Below the pieces are notes generated by a model that saw nothing but the letters and a program-made list of their open reading frames with translations, had not been told where the DNA came from and searched no databases. This document shows positions 43,072 to 52,452 of a DNA stretch of 64,000 bases, piece by piece. The stretch lies in the NCBI RefSeq assembly GCF_003217775.1, contig NZ_QJVJ01000005.1, forward strand, positions 124,001-188,000, in the 5' to 3' direction. The DNA comes from Paenibacillus flagellatus (GTDB taxonomy: Bacteria; Bacillota; Bacilli; Paenibacillales; NBRC-103111). How positions within the stretch are numbered: position 1 is the first letter of the stretch; every line of letters starts with the position of its first letter. Made by a program: the position numbers and the translations under genes.

Positions 43072-45225
43072 TCACGCCTGCGCGGGCGCCCCGTCCGCCG
43101 CGCCGGTCAGCGCGAGCGATTTCCGGAAATCCGCGAATTCGTGTTCGAGCACCGTGCGCACTTGGGCGATTTTCCAGCGCAAATGGTCGGCGTCCGTCAT
43201 ATAGTCCATGCTCGGCTCCCAGCCGAGCCGCGAATCGGCTTCGACGAGCGGAATCGCGGCCTCCGCGTTGGCGATTTCCGCGAGCGCCACGCGAGCCAGC
43301 TGCTCCAGGATCGGCTCGGCCGCAGCCGGATCGGGCTCGGCGAACAGCCGCTGCTTCAGCAGCCACCACATCTTCAGATGGATCGTCGTTCGCACGCACA
43401 GCGCGATGAACCGGTTCATGCCGAGCAGCCGCTCGCCCTCCTCCCGCTTCCGCTCCGGCGTCAGCGCCAGCGCCCGCTCCAGATGGGCGTTGCCCTCCCG
43501 CCACAGCTCCTCCATCCGCTCCAGGCTGCGAATTTCGACGCCGAAGCGCGACGCGCCGAGCGATTGGCGGCTTCCTTCCAGCGGCCCGTAAGCCGTTTTG
43601 ACGATGTCGTTGCCGAACATCGCGTGCCAGGCGGCCGGCATCCGCACGCCGAGCCGGAACACCATCGGATACGACGGACCGACCCGGAACGGCCCGTACT
43701 GGTCCTCGTTCGTCGGCACGTAGTGGCGGATGCCGTCGCTCCAGCACCGCCACGCCGCCAGCACGTGCGGCGCCGCCTCCGCGCCGAAGTCGCGTCGCGC
43801 CACGGCCGCGAACGTCTCGTCGGCCGGCGGGCTCGGCGACCAATACGACCATTTCGCCAAATCGCTGACGAACGACGGCCACCAGCCGTAATGGTGCGAT
43901 TCCATCAGACCGGAGAGCCCCCAGTCCCGGCGCGCCCGGTGCAGCGCCTCGTGCCGGCGCGCCCACTGATACGGCACCGGCTCGTACGGGATGACGCCGA
44001 TGTCCCAGGTGAGGCCTCCCGTATTGCTCATCGTGTACAGGCGGATGCCCCGTTCGGCCGCCGCCTCGGCCTCGCTCCGGAAATAGCGGCCCGGTCCCTC
44101 GAACGATACCGTATAGTCGACGCAGACGTTCGTCACGTGCTCGTTGCGGCGCTGCTCGAACATTTCGAACGTGACGAGCAGCGTCACGTCGTCCGGAATG
44201 GCGCGGATGAGCTCGAGCCGTTCCTTCTCCGGCGCGTAGCCCCAGTTGTACGTCCAGAAGACGATGTCGGCTTCGGCGTTATGCTTGCGGACGACTTTTT
44301 TGATCATATTCAGCCATTGCGGATAATCGGCGCACGGCCACCAGCCCGGGCTCGGCTTCGTGCGCGGTTTGTCCTGCGGCCACTCGAGCCGGAGCATGCC
44401 CGTCGTACGCGGATCCTTGCTCGGGAACTCGCACGATTCGCCGACGAAGACGACGCCCTTGAACCCCGGGCACGAAGCGAACAGCCGGCCGTACGTCGAG
44501 TCGTAATAGTCTTCGGCGTCGGGGTCGTCCGGATGCTTGCGGCTGATCATGTAGCTGTATGCATAAACGTCGATGCCGTACGAAGCGGCCTTGTCGATGA
44601 GCGCGTTGAAATCTTGATAGCCTTCCGGCGTTTTGTCCACGTCCTTGACGAAGACGAGAATCGCGTCGATGCCCGCATGCGCCATCGCGTTCAGATGCGC
44701 GTCCGGGAACCGGTCGAGCCCCCAGCCGGAATGGGCCATCCGCGGCGAGAACAGCGGCTTGCGCGTCGTATCCCGCCAAGCGACGAACGGCGCCTCCCGC
44801 AAGTTCATCACATCCTCGAGAAAATAGCTGCCCTGCCCGACGCCGCGGTCGTCGAAGCCGCAGACGACGATCCGCTCCGGTCCGACGACGAGCCGGTATT
44901 CGCGGCCGACCGTAAGGCCCGCGCCGAGCTCGGGCAAATCGCGCTTTTCGGCGAGCACGATCGTCTTCTCGCCTTCGCGCGCCTCCTTCTCCGGGTCGTC
45001 CGTCAGGCGCAGCGTGACGGATACGCCCATGCTTTCGAAGAAATAGTCCTGCAAATCTTTGGCCACGTTCCGCACGAGCGGACTCGCCCGTTCGGCGATC
45101 GCGATCCGCCAGCCGTCGCCGACGATCGTCTCCCCCTCCTCCGCCGCCGCCAGCGGGTCTCGTCTGCCCGGCTTATGCACGACCTCCAGCCGGCGTCGGA
45201 ATGCGTATCGGCGTTCGACCTTCAT
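43072..45225 (-). CDS. Putative glycoside hydrolase with GH20-domain-2-like N-terminus
   Basis: A 717-residue cytoplasmic protein without signal peptide. Residues about 45-155 resemble the small alpha/beta domain in front of GH20, GH67 and GH84 catalytic barrels (LVRNVAKDLQDYFFESMGVS, ERIVVCGFDDRGVGQGSYFL). A TIM-barrel-like region follows (MAHSGWGLDRFPDAHLNAMA, GIDAILVFVKDVDKTPEGYQ, VVFVGESCEFPSKDP, ADIVFWTYNWGYAP), then a helical C-terminal region of about 200 residues. The GES motif may carry a catalytic acid. The family could not be fixed, nor the sugar. It ends an operon that begins with the binding protein, so it probably acts on the imported oligosaccharide. Confidence 0.6.
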   Translation of the reverse strand: MKVERRYAFRRRLEVVHKPGRRDPLAAAEEGETIVGDGWRIAIAERASPLVRNVAKDLQDYFFESMGVSVTLRLTDDPEKEAREGEKTIVLAEKRDLPELGAGLTVGREYRLVVGPERIVVCGFDDRGVGQGSYFLEDVMNLREAPFVAWRDTTRKPLFSPRMAHSGWGLDRFPDAHLNAMAHAGIDAILVFVKDVDKTPEGYQDFNALIDKAASYGIDVYAYSYMISRKHPDDPDAEDYYDSTYGRLFASCPGFKGVVFVGESCEFPSKDPRTTGMLRLEWPQDKPRTKPSPGWWPCADYPQWLNMIKKVVRKHNAEADIVFWTYNWGYAPEKERLELIRAIPDDVTLLVTFEMFEQRRNEHVTNVCVDYTVSFEGPGRYFRSEAEAAAERGIRLYTMSNTGGLTWDIGVIPYEPVPYQWARRHEALHRARRDWGLSGLMESHHYGWWPSFVSDLAKWSYWSPSPPADETFAAVARRDFGAEAAPHVLAAWRCWSDGIRHYVPTNEDQYGPFRVGPSYPMVFRLGVRMPAAWHAMFGNDIVKTAYGPLEGSRQSLGASRFGVEIRSLERMEELWREGNAHLERALALTPERKREEGERLLGMNRFIALCVRTTIHLKMWWLLKQRLFAEPDPAAAEPILEQLARVALAEIANAEAAIPLVEADSRLGWEPSMDYMTDADHLRWKIAQVRTVLEHEFADFRKSLALTGAADGAPAQA

Positions 45226-45267
45226 GCCCCGGTTCCTCCTTTTCGGCTCCCGCGCCCGTCTGCCGCG

Positions 45268-46152
45268 TCACCCTTTGACGCTGCCGAGCACGATGCCTTT
45301 CATGAAATATTTTTGCAAAAACGGATAGACGAGCAAAATCGGCAGGGCGCCGAGAAAAATTTGCGCCGCGCTGAACGTTTTGTCGGAGATGAGCTTGAGC
45401 AGCTTGTCGTCCGTCATGGAGAGCTGCTGCAAATCCTGCTGAATGACGACCGTCTGCAAATACGATTGCAGCGGATAGTTTTCCGGCTTATGCATATAAA
45501 TCAGGCCGTCGAACCAGGCGTTCCAATGGCCGACCATCGCGAACAGCGCCAAAGTGGCGAGCGCCGGCACCGACAGCGGGACGAAAACCCGCCACAGGAT
45601 GACGAACTGCCCGGCCCCGTCGATGAGCGCGGCCTCCTCCAGCTCCTTCGGCAGCCCGCGAAAAAAGTTAAGCAGCAGGACGACGCTGAATACCGGCACG
45701 GCGTGCGGCAGGATCAGCGCCCAAATCGTGTTCAGGATGCCCGTCTGCTGCACGACCATATAGGTCGGGACGAGTCCGCCCCCGAACAGCACCGTCAGGA
45801 AAAACACCCAGACGTACACGGTACGCGGCCGGAATACGCGCACTTCCTTCGACAGCGGGTACGCCGTCAGGACGATCAGCACCATATTGACGAGCGTGCC
45901 GAGCGCCACCCGCTTCACCGAGACGAGCAGGGAGCGGAGGAACGCCTCCTGGCGCAGCACGTACTCGTAAGACTTCGTGTTGAACTCGACCGGCCACAGC
46001 TTGACGAGTCCCGCGGCCGCCGCCGTGTTGGAGCTGAACGAGACGGCCAGCACGTGGACGAGCGGCAATAGGCAGAGCAGCGCCATGGCGGCCAAAAACG
46101 CCGTATTGCCGACGACGAACAGCCTTCTTCCCCAAGAGCGATCTTCGACCAT
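45268..46152 (-). CDS. Carbohydrate ABC transporter permease, LplC type
   Basis: A 294-residue permease with six membrane helices, EAA loop LEEAALIDGAGQFVILWRVF near residue 185, and the characteristic end GIVLGSVKG. GAGGAGG precedes the ATG by 8 bases. It lies 13 bases after the LplB-type partner. The operon encodes its own binding protein but no ATPase. Confidence 0.94.
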   Translation of the reverse strand: MVEDRSWGRRLFVVGNTAFLAAMALLCLLPLVHVLAVSFSSNTAAAAGLVKLWPVEFNTKSYEYVLRQEAFLRSLLVSVKRVALGTLVNMVLIVLTAYPLSKEVRVFRPRTVYVWVFFLTVLFGGGLVPTYMVVQQTGILNTIWALILPHAVPVFSVVLLLNFFRGLPKELEEAALIDGAGQFVILWRVFVPLSVPALATLALFAMVGHWNAWFDGLIYMHKPENYPLQSYLQTVVIQQDLQQLSMTDDKLLKLISDKTFSAAQIFLGALPILLVYPFLQKYFMKGIVLGSVKG

Positions 46153-46165
46153 TCGGCCGCCCTCC

Positions 46166-47062
46166 TCAAAAAATCCGATAATTGGCGAACCGGTAGGCCA
46201 GCCAATACGACACGCCGATCAGCGCCAGCGACACGACCGACTTGAACAGCCCGACCGCCGTCGCCACGCTGTACTGCATTTGCTGCAGCCCCATCCGGTA
46301 CACCATCGTGTCGATAATGTCCCCGGTTTCGTATACTTGGGGGCTGTACAGGACGAATACTTGATCGAAGCCCGCGTTCAGCACGTTGCCGAGGCTGAGC
46401 GTGGCGAGCAGCACGATGACCGGCCGCATGCCGGGCAGCGTCACGTGCCACGTCTGGCGCAGCCGCCCCGCCCCGTCGACGACGGAGGCTTCGTACAGCG
46501 AAGGATCGATCGACGTCAGCGCGGCCAAATACACGATCGTCGCGAAGCCGAACTCCTTCCATTCGTTCGAGGCGACGAGCACGAACCGGAACCAGCCGTT
46601 GTCGCCGAGGAAATAAATCGGCTCGACGCCGAACGAAGCCAGCACCCCGTTCACGATCCCTTGCGACGGCGACAAGATGTTGATGAGGATGCCGCCTACG
46701 ATGATCCACGACAAGAAGTGCGGCAAATAGACGAGCGTCTGCACGCTCCGCTTGAACCATTTGTGCCGCACCTCGTTCAGCAGCAGAGCGGCCATGATCG
46801 GCACGATCAGCCCCGCGGCGATTTTCATGATCGCGATCGCGACCGTGTTGCGGACGACCTTGATCGTATCCGGCAAGCTGAACACGTACGCGAAGTTGTC
46901 GAAGCCGACCCAATCCGATTTCCATATGCCGAACACCGGAACGAAGTTTTGAAACGCCATGACGATGCCGGCCATCGGCCCGTAGCTGTACACGAGAATG
47001 ACGAGCAGCCCGGGCACGAGCATCAGATGGAACGGCCATTCCGATTTCAACCGCCGGATCAC
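46166..47062 (-). CDS. Carbohydrate ABC transporter permease, LplB type
   Basis: A 298-residue permease. It begins with a cytoplasmic stub, then HLMLVPGLLVILVYSYGPMA; the EAA loop is YEASVVDGAGRLRQTWHVTL. The start is GTG at 47062 after GGAGGGG. A stem-loop lies between it and the binding-protein gene. Confidence 0.93.
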   Translation of the reverse strand: MIRRLKSEWPFHLMLVPGLLVILVYSYGPMAGIVMAFQNFVPVFGIWKSDWVGFDNFAYVFSLPDTIKVVRNTVAIAIMKIAAGLIVPIMAALLLNEVRHKWFKRSVQTLVYLPHFLSWIIVGGILINILSPSQGIVNGVLASFGVEPIYFLGDNGWFRFVLVASNEWKEFGFATIVYLAALTSIDPSLYEASVVDGAGRLRQTWHVTLPGMRPVIVLLATLSLGNVLNAGFDQVFVLYSPQVYETGDIIDTMVYRMGLQQMQYSVATAVGLFKSVVSLALIGVSYWLAYRFANYRIF

Positions 47063-47092
47063 GGGATGTCCCCTCCTTCGAATCGGTCGGCG

Positions 47093-47116
47093 GGAGGGGC
47101 CGAAGCTCGCCCCTCC
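47093..47116 (-). other. Intercistronic stem-loop after the binding-protein gene
   Basis: GGAGGGGC and GCCCCTCC form a perfect 8-bp stem around an 8-base loop, 10 bases after the stop codon and without a T run. It probably protects the upstream mRNA from decay so that binding protein exceeds permease. Confidence 0.6.
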
Positions 47117-47125
47117 GCCCTCCCG

Positions 47126-48796
47126 TTATCGTTTCGAATACCAGTCGTTCGCTTCTTTCGTCATGTCGTCGCCCCCGAGCCGCTTCCAATCCTGGACGAA
47201 CTGATCGAACGTGTCGAGGGGGGCGCCCAGCACGATTTTGGTGAACGTCTCGAGCTCCATCTTGTCGAGATTCGCTTTCTTCTGCACCATGCTCGGCGTC
47301 GGCACCGTAATGAACCGATCCGGCATGAACCGGTCCTCCTTCAAATAAACGTTGTTGACGATCGGTCCCGCCCCCCACGAGTCGCTGCGCGACGCTTCCT
47401 TCCACGACGATCCGGACCCTTTGCGGTACTCGGTAATTTGGGCGTATTCGCCCCGCTCCTCCGGCGTCAGCTTGGCGAGGGCCGCTTCGTCGGCTTTTTG
47501 CGGGCTTTTCAGCAGCGGCTCGAGGTGGACGGAAATTTCCGCGTTTTTGAACGGCTTGTAAATTTTCACCGGCGCGTTCGTCCAATGGGCGATACCGTTG
47601 CTGTCGTTATAGTTCGCGTACACGTCGTCCTTCGTGTTCAAGTAAAACAGCTGCAGCCAAATGTCGGCCAGCTTCAATACCGCTTCGGGGTGCTTCACGC
47701 CTTTTTTGACGACCCAGAAGCCGCCGAAAATGTTCAGCCCGTGCTGCAGCTTCGCCGGACGGTCGTCGATCGAAGGAGCGGCGAACGGCAGCCAGCGCAC
47801 GTTCGGCGTTTGCACCGACAGCGGAGCGAACCCGGCCGTCAAGGCGCCGTAGTAAATGCCGAGCTTGCTGCCGCCGAAGCTTTCGTACACCTTGGCGGCG
47901 TCCTTCACGCCGAACTCCTTGTCGATTTGCCCGGCCTTGTACATCTCCTGCAGCTTGGCGAGCGCCGTCTTCATCTCCGGCTGGATCGAGCTGTACGCGA
48001 GCTTGCCGTCCTTATCCTGGATCCAGATGCTTTTGTAGGCGTGAAAGCCGTTCAGGAAGCCGCTTACGATGCCGAACTCTTTGTCGAGCGACAAGCCGAA
48101 CGTATCGTGTTTCCCGTTGCCGTCGGGATCTTTCGTTGTAAACGCTTCCGAAATAGCCAGCAAGTCGTTCATCGATTTCGGCGCGGACAGCCCCAGCTTC
48201 TTCATCCAATCTTCGCGAATCCAGACGACGGGCACCGACTCCTTCGCCACGCCGGTGAACGGGATGCCCATCAGCTTGCCCCCCACGGTCGCCGCCTGCA
48301 TCGGCTCGGGGCCCGCATCCTTCATCACCTGCTTGATGTTGTCGGTGGCGTAATCGTTGTAGACCCGGGTCAACTCTTCGAGCAGCCCGGCGCGGTTCAG
48401 CTGGGCGAACTGGTCGGGCGTCGCCAGGAAAAAGTCGGGGATGTCGCCGGACGCCATCATCAGATTCGTCTTTTGCTCCAGCTCCTTGCGCGGGCCGTCC
48501 CACACCGTATTTACTTCGATGCCGGCCGTTTCTTTCAAATACCGTGTCCACGGATTGTTGTTCATGTCGTCGCCCTGCGCGAACTTCGGCACGCCGTAAT
48601 TGAAGCTCGCCGTCGTCAGCTTGACGGGCGGGGCGAATTTGTCCGGCAGCCCTTTCGCCTCACCCGGCTTCGCCTCCCCGGACGTCTCCGACTTCGCGCC
48701 CCCGTCCGATTGCCCCGCTTCGTCCGCGCCGCATCCGGACAACGCGGCCGCCGTCCCGAGCAGTCCGACGAGCGCCCATGCAACCGTCTTCTTCAT
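47126..48796 (-). CDS. Extracellular sugar-binding lipoprotein (LplA-like)
   Basis: A 556-residue lipoprotein. Signal peptide with lipobox LSGC at about residue 21, then a Gly/Ser/Glu linker. The long binding domain is of the LplA/YtcQ type, which is larger than ordinary sugar-binding proteins: DDMNNNPWTRYLKETAGIEV, MMASGDIPDFFLATPDQFAQ, GGKLMGIPFTG, DPDGNGKHDTFGL (a Ca-binding-like loop) and QDWKRLGGDDMTKEANDWY at the end. The start at 48796 follows AAGGGA. It is the first gene of the four-gene operon and faces a membrane-bound AraC regulator. Confidence 0.92.
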   Translation of the reverse strand: MKKTVAWALVGLLGTAAALSGCGADEAGQSDGGAKSETSGEAKPGEAKGLPDKFAPPVKLTTASFNYGVPKFAQGDDMNNNPWTRYLKETAGIEVNTVWDGPRKELEQKTNLMMASGDIPDFFLATPDQFAQLNRAGLLEELTRVYNDYATDNIKQVMKDAGPEPMQAATVGGKLMGIPFTGVAKESVPVVWIREDWMKKLGLSAPKSMNDLLAISEAFTTKDPDGNGKHDTFGLSLDKEFGIVSGFLNGFHAYKSIWIQDKDGKLAYSSIQPEMKTALAKLQEMYKAGQIDKEFGVKDAAKVYESFGGSKLGIYYGALTAGFAPLSVQTPNVRWLPFAAPSIDDRPAKLQHGLNIFGGFWVVKKGVKHPEAVLKLADIWLQLFYLNTKDDVYANYNDSNGIAHWTNAPVKIYKPFKNAEISVHLEPLLKSPQKADEAALAKLTPEERGEYAQITEYRKGSGSSWKEASRSDSWGAGPIVNNVYLKEDRFMPDRFITVPTPSMVQKKANLDKMELETFTKIVLGAPLDTFDQFVQDWKRLGGDDMTKEANDWYSKR

Positions 48797-49053
48797 CGTA
48801 TCCCTTCCCTTCCCCCGTATCATGCGATCGATCGCAAGCCATCGATCCCATTCCCCGCTTCCTCTTGTCTCTCCATCCGCCGATCGATCGAAGCGATCCC
48901 CCTTTCCTTTTTCCGCTTCCTCCGCCGTCACCGGTTCCGGCTTCGCAGCTTCATGATCGCATCCGGTTGGGCGGGAGCGCCATCGCTACTTTCGGATCCG
49001 ATCTCCGATTGCGGCGATTATCCGAACTTGCATACGGGATGAACAATTGCATA

Positions 49054-49081
49054 TTGATCCGGTCCGCCGATACGGTAAGAT
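49054..49081 (+). promoter_or_regulatory. Possible promoter of the membrane AraC regulator
   Basis: TTGATC (49054-49059) and TAAGAT (49076-49081) with a 16-base spacer, about 110 bases before the start codon. Confidence 0.42.
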
Positions 49082-49106
49082 AGATGGGAAGGAGCGCAGC
49101 GCGCAA

Positions 49107-49120
49107 TGTAAGCGCTCTCC
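49107..49120 (+). promoter_or_regulatory. cre-like site in the leader of the AraC regulator gene
   Basis: TGTAAGCGCTCTCC matches TGWAANCGNTNWCA at 13 of 14 positions. It lies about 20 bases downstream of the predicted transcription start, a roadblock position for CcpA. Confidence 0.62.
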
Positions 49121-49189
49121 ATCCGATCCGCGCGCGAACGCTTCGGGCAACCGAAGGAATGCGCGCCATCGCGAAAGGAGCCGGAGCCG

Positions 49190-51484
49190 ATGACGCCCTC
49201 CCGATTCCGCATCAAGCTCAAGCTGAAGCGAAACTCGCTGTTCATCAAGCTGCTCGGCGGATTTTTTTCCGTCATCCTGTTACTTCTCTCCTTCAATCTG
49301 TTTTCCTTTGCCTATTTCAGCGAGAACATCCAGGAGGAAGTGATCAAATACAACAAGCAAAACGTCGGCGTCACGGCCGAGCGGTACGAAAACCATATCC
49401 GCATCGTACAAGGGACGATCGCGCGGCTGTACTTCAATCCGAAGGTCGTGCTGCTGACCGAGCTGGCCAATTCCGAGCAGTTCGAGCCGGTCAACCTCGT
49501 CGTGGACGAAATCCGCGCGACGATCGGCAACGAGCTGCTGTTTCTAGACAATATCGTGCTCCAGTTCGCGAAAAACGGCTTTGTCCTCGACAAGCACGGA
49601 CCCGGCCGCACGGAAGAAACGTTCGCGCGCACCTACCTGAGCGCCGACTACGGCCCGTCGTACTGGACCGGGCAGCTCGGCATGACCGAAACGATCCGGC
49701 TGTTCCCGCAGTCCGTCTTCACGGACGTGCCGTACAACCGGTCGGGCGCATACATCCCCGTCATCATGCGCAACAAGATCAATGACGCGCTGTACATCGC
49801 GGTCCTGCTGGACGCCGAGAAGATGTTCCGCTCGTTCCACAGCTCGATCGACCGGCGGTTTTACGTACTGGACGACGGTGGGACGACGATTTATCGATCC
49901 ACGGACGAGCCGCTCCCGGACGGCATCATCGGGGAGCTGGCGGAAGGCGACGGCTTCGTCAAGCTTGACAGCAGCTACTATTTCTATAAGAAAGGGCCGA
50001 CGGGACTGACGTATGTCAACGCCGTTTCGGATGCGAACGTCGCCCGCGAGGCGTCCCGGCTCAAGGTCGTGCTGCTCGCCGTCCTCGCGCTGGCCGCCGC
50101 GATAAGCGTGGCGATATCCGTCTTCGTCAGCGTCGGGTTCAATACGCCCGTGCGCACCATTATCGACACGATCGAGCACGCCGATCCGGACAGCCCGCTG
50201 CAAAGCAAAATCGACGAGTTCAACTTCATTCACGACAAAATCAGGACGATCCTGCGCACGAACCGCGACATTCACGACGATCTGCACGAGAAGACGGCGA
50301 TGCTGCGCCAATTCGGCTTTTTGAACAAGCTGAAAAACATTTACTCCGCCGCCGACCCGCTGACCGAGCCGAACAAGCCGTTTTATCTCGTCCTGTTCCA
50401 GCTTGCGCTGACGCGGCAGTTCCACGAGACGCTCGCCGTCAAGCCGGAGCGCGCCTCCTACCTGATCAAGGAATATATCGCGGCGACGATGGCGGACCGG
50501 TTCGGCGATACGATTACGCTGCAGGCGGAGAAGGACGAGATCATGACGCTCGTCTTCGCCGACAAGCCCGCGTCCGAAGTCGTCCGCGCGCTCGAGTTCG
50601 TGAAGTCGGTGTTCGATCGCGACAAAGCTTACTGCTTCCTGACGATCGCCTTCCACCCGGAGCTTCGCGAGCCGACCGGCTTCACGGCCGCCTACGAGAC
50701 CGCCCGGTCCATGGTGCAGCAGCGCATGCCTTCGGGCGAGACGGAGCTCGTGCTGGCGTACGATCCGCCCCCGGTACGAATCGGCTTCCTTCCGGCCCAA
50801 GAGCGCGAATTCGCCGGCCGGCTGCAGGCCGGCAACGCGGAAGCCGTGCTCGAGCTCGTCGGCCGCGTTCTCGTGCAGATGGAGAAGAAGCGCTCCCCGG
50901 CCGCGCACTACGTCGAATTCGCCAAGGAGGCGACGGCGAAGACGATGGCCGCGCTCATTGCGATGAATTTGGACATCAGCGGCATTTTCGACGGCCGGAC
51001 GCCTTACGACGACATCCAGTCGTGCGCGACCGTCGACGACTTCGTCCGGTTTTTCGAAACGTTTCTCGGCGAAGCGTGCCGGCTCGTCGCGCGGAAGAAG
51101 GAGGAGAGCCATCCGGTGAAACGGGCCGTTCTCGACTATTTGCACCGCCACTATCACGAGGATATTTCGCTCGAGACGGCCGCGGACCGGTTGAACATGT
51201 CGGCGGGCTACATGTCGAAGCTGTTCAAGGAGCAGACCGGAATGAACTTCTCCGATTACTTGAACGACCTGCGCATGGAAAAGGCGAAGGAGCTGCTCCG
51301 GGACACCGATCTTAAAATTCAGCATATCGCCGAGAAGGTCGGCTACTACAACGTCAATTCGTTTATCCGGATGTTCAAGAAAACGATCGGCGTGCCCCCG
51401 GGAGAGTTCCGGCGGATGCACCGTTTCGGCGGGGAGAAGGAAGCTTCTGAAGGCGACCCGGGGAAGCCGGGCTCGGTCCCGTGA
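49190..51484 (+). CDS. Membrane-bound AraC-family regulator (YesS type)
   Basis: A 764-residue one-component regulator. Two membrane helices (FIKLLGGFFSVILLLLSFNL near residue 18 and LLAVLALAAAISVAISVFVS near residue 290) flank an extracellular sensor of about 240 residues. A long cytoplasmic linker leads to the C-terminal AraC domain (ISLETAADRLNMSAGYMSKL, IQHIAEKVGYYNVNSFIRMF). Such proteins bind a sugar, or the binding protein, outside and activate the neighbouring transporter genes. It is divergent from the lipoprotein operon. AAAGGAGCC precedes the ATG. Confidence 0.93.
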   Translation: MTPSRFRIKLKLKRNSLFIKLLGGFFSVILLLLSFNLFSFAYFSENIQEEVIKYNKQNVGVTAERYENHIRIVQGTIARLYFNPKVVLLTELANSEQFEPVNLVVDEIRATIGNELLFLDNIVLQFAKNGFVLDKHGPGRTEETFARTYLSADYGPSYWTGQLGMTETIRLFPQSVFTDVPYNRSGAYIPVIMRNKINDALYIAVLLDAEKMFRSFHSSIDRRFYVLDDGGTTIYRSTDEPLPDGIIGELAEGDGFVKLDSSYYFYKKGPTGLTYVNAVSDANVAREASRLKVVLLAVLALAAAISVAISVFVSVGFNTPVRTIIDTIEHADPDSPLQSKIDEFNFIHDKIRTILRTNRDIHDDLHEKTAMLRQFGFLNKLKNIYSAADPLTEPNKPFYLVLFQLALTRQFHETLAVKPERASYLIKEYIAATMADRFGDTITLQAEKDEIMTLVFADKPASEVVRALEFVKSVFDRDKAYCFLTIAFHPELREPTGFTAAYETARSMVQQRMPSGETELVLAYDPPPVRIGFLPAQEREFAGRLQAGNAEAVLELVGRVLVQMEKKRSPAAHYVEFAKEATAKTMAALIAMNLDISGIFDGRTPYDDIQSCATVDDFVRFFETFLGEACRLVARKKEESHPVKRAVLDYLHRHYHEDISLETAADRLNMSAGYMSKLFKEQTGMNFSDYLNDLRMEKAKELLRDTDLKIQHIAEKVGYYNVNSFIRMFKKTIGVPPGEFRRMHRFGGEKEASEGDPGKPGSVP

Positions 51485-51603
51485 GGACGATTCGGGGGCG
51501 GTGCGGATGCGAGGAGATTGGCGGGAAGGCGCCGGTGCGGCGTTCCCGCGCGTCGGCGGCCGACCCGTTCGCCCGGCCGGGCGGCCCGCCCGCTGGACCC
51601 GGT

Positions 51604-52200
51604 TTACCGGGTTACCGTTTTGCGCATGTACCATCTTTCATTAAAGCCGGCCTGCTTGCGGAAGAAACGCTGCTTTTTTTTGCGGAATACGGTGAAGCCG
51701 AGCTTCTCGTACAGCCGGATCGCGTTCGTATTCGTGTCGACCACTTCCAAAATGAACTCGTCGCAGTCGAGCGCCTCGATCAAATGGTGCTGCAGCTTCG
51801 TCGCGATTCCTTTGCCTCTCGCCCGTCTGTCCGTGGCGACCGATTCGATATAGCACTGCCTGCCGGTCAGCCCGAGCGGCTTCTCCATCTCTCCCCGAAC
51901 GAACGTATGGAAGAGCCAGCCTTTCCACGCACCGAGCGCCGCTTGAGCCTGACGCTTATCGAACCGGTGAGCGCGCCCTTCCGAGGTGGAGTAGCCGAAT
52001 ATGCCGACCACCCGCCCGTCCGCGAGCGCGGCGAAAAAACGGTCCCGCACGAACGAATGCTTCATCGCCTTCGCCAGCACGGCCCGGTCTTTCGAAAACA
52101 TGCGCAGCGCTTCGTAAAAGCTGTCGGCAAAAATGTCGGCCGCCTGCTCGACGCCCGCCTCGTCCAATTCGGACAACCGCTTGATCACGACTTCTTCCAT
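51604..52200 (-). CDS. GNAT family N-acetyltransferase
   Basis: A 198-residue GNAT protein. The acetyl-CoA-binding motif A is IESVATDRRARGKGIATKLQ; motif B has EVVDTNTNAIRLYEKLGFTV. The C-terminus is basic with FRKKKQRFFRKQ. The substrate is unknown. It follows the kinase-like gene by about 250 bases, a gap in which no terminator is obvious, and converges on the AraC gene. Confidence 0.88.
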   Translation of the reverse strand: MEEVVIKRLSELDEAGVEQAADIFADSFYEALRMFSKDRAVLAKAMKHSFVRDRFFAALADGRVVGIFGYSTSEGRAHRFDKRQAQAALGAWKGWLFHTFVRGEMEKPLGLTGRQCYIESVATDRRARGKGIATKLQHHLIEALDCDEFILEVVDTNTNAIRLYEKLGFTVFRKKKQRFFRKQAGFNERWYMRKTVTR

Positions 52201-52452
52201 GCGTTCCTCCCTCGTCCTCGTACGGCCGCATCCCGGGTGTCAGGACCGGCGGCGGCACGTTTTACTCCCACTATACTCCAGCCGCTCACGGGAAAGAACC
52301 GTCCGGAGCACGAGGGCTTCGGACGGACGAAGACGTCCGGCCCGGGAACGAAAGGCGATACGCCGTGCGAAGGTCTAAGGGCGTCTTGGGCCGTCTCGCG
52401 CCGCGGTCCTCCCTTGCGGAAACGTGTCCGGACCCCCGCCGTCCGCGGGAAG

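Larger units (their letters stand above)
48797..49189. other. Divergent control region between the binding-protein operon and its regulator
   Basis: This 393-base stretch has no credible gene. It holds a candidate plus-strand promoter (49054-49081) and a cre-like site (49107-49120) before the AraC gene. Repeats of ATCGATCG occur near 48827-48895. No clear -35/-10 pair for the binding-protein operon was found, which suits a promoter that needs the AraC activator. Confidence 0.5.

Noticed and set aside
42970-46071. Very long open frame on the plus strand (over 1000 codons)
   Set aside because: It is antisense to the glycosidase and permease genes, is rich in Arg, Gln, His and Asp as expected from reverse reading of GC-rich codons, and has no family motif or ribosome binding site. 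The same holds for long plus frames at 45977-49042, 1765-3885 and 24140-26680.
51597-51621. Terminator for the AraC gene formed by ACCCGG-TTTA-CCGGGT
   Set aside because: The T run is only four long and 5 bases away, and the hairpin overlaps the end of the convergent GNAT gene; support is too weak.
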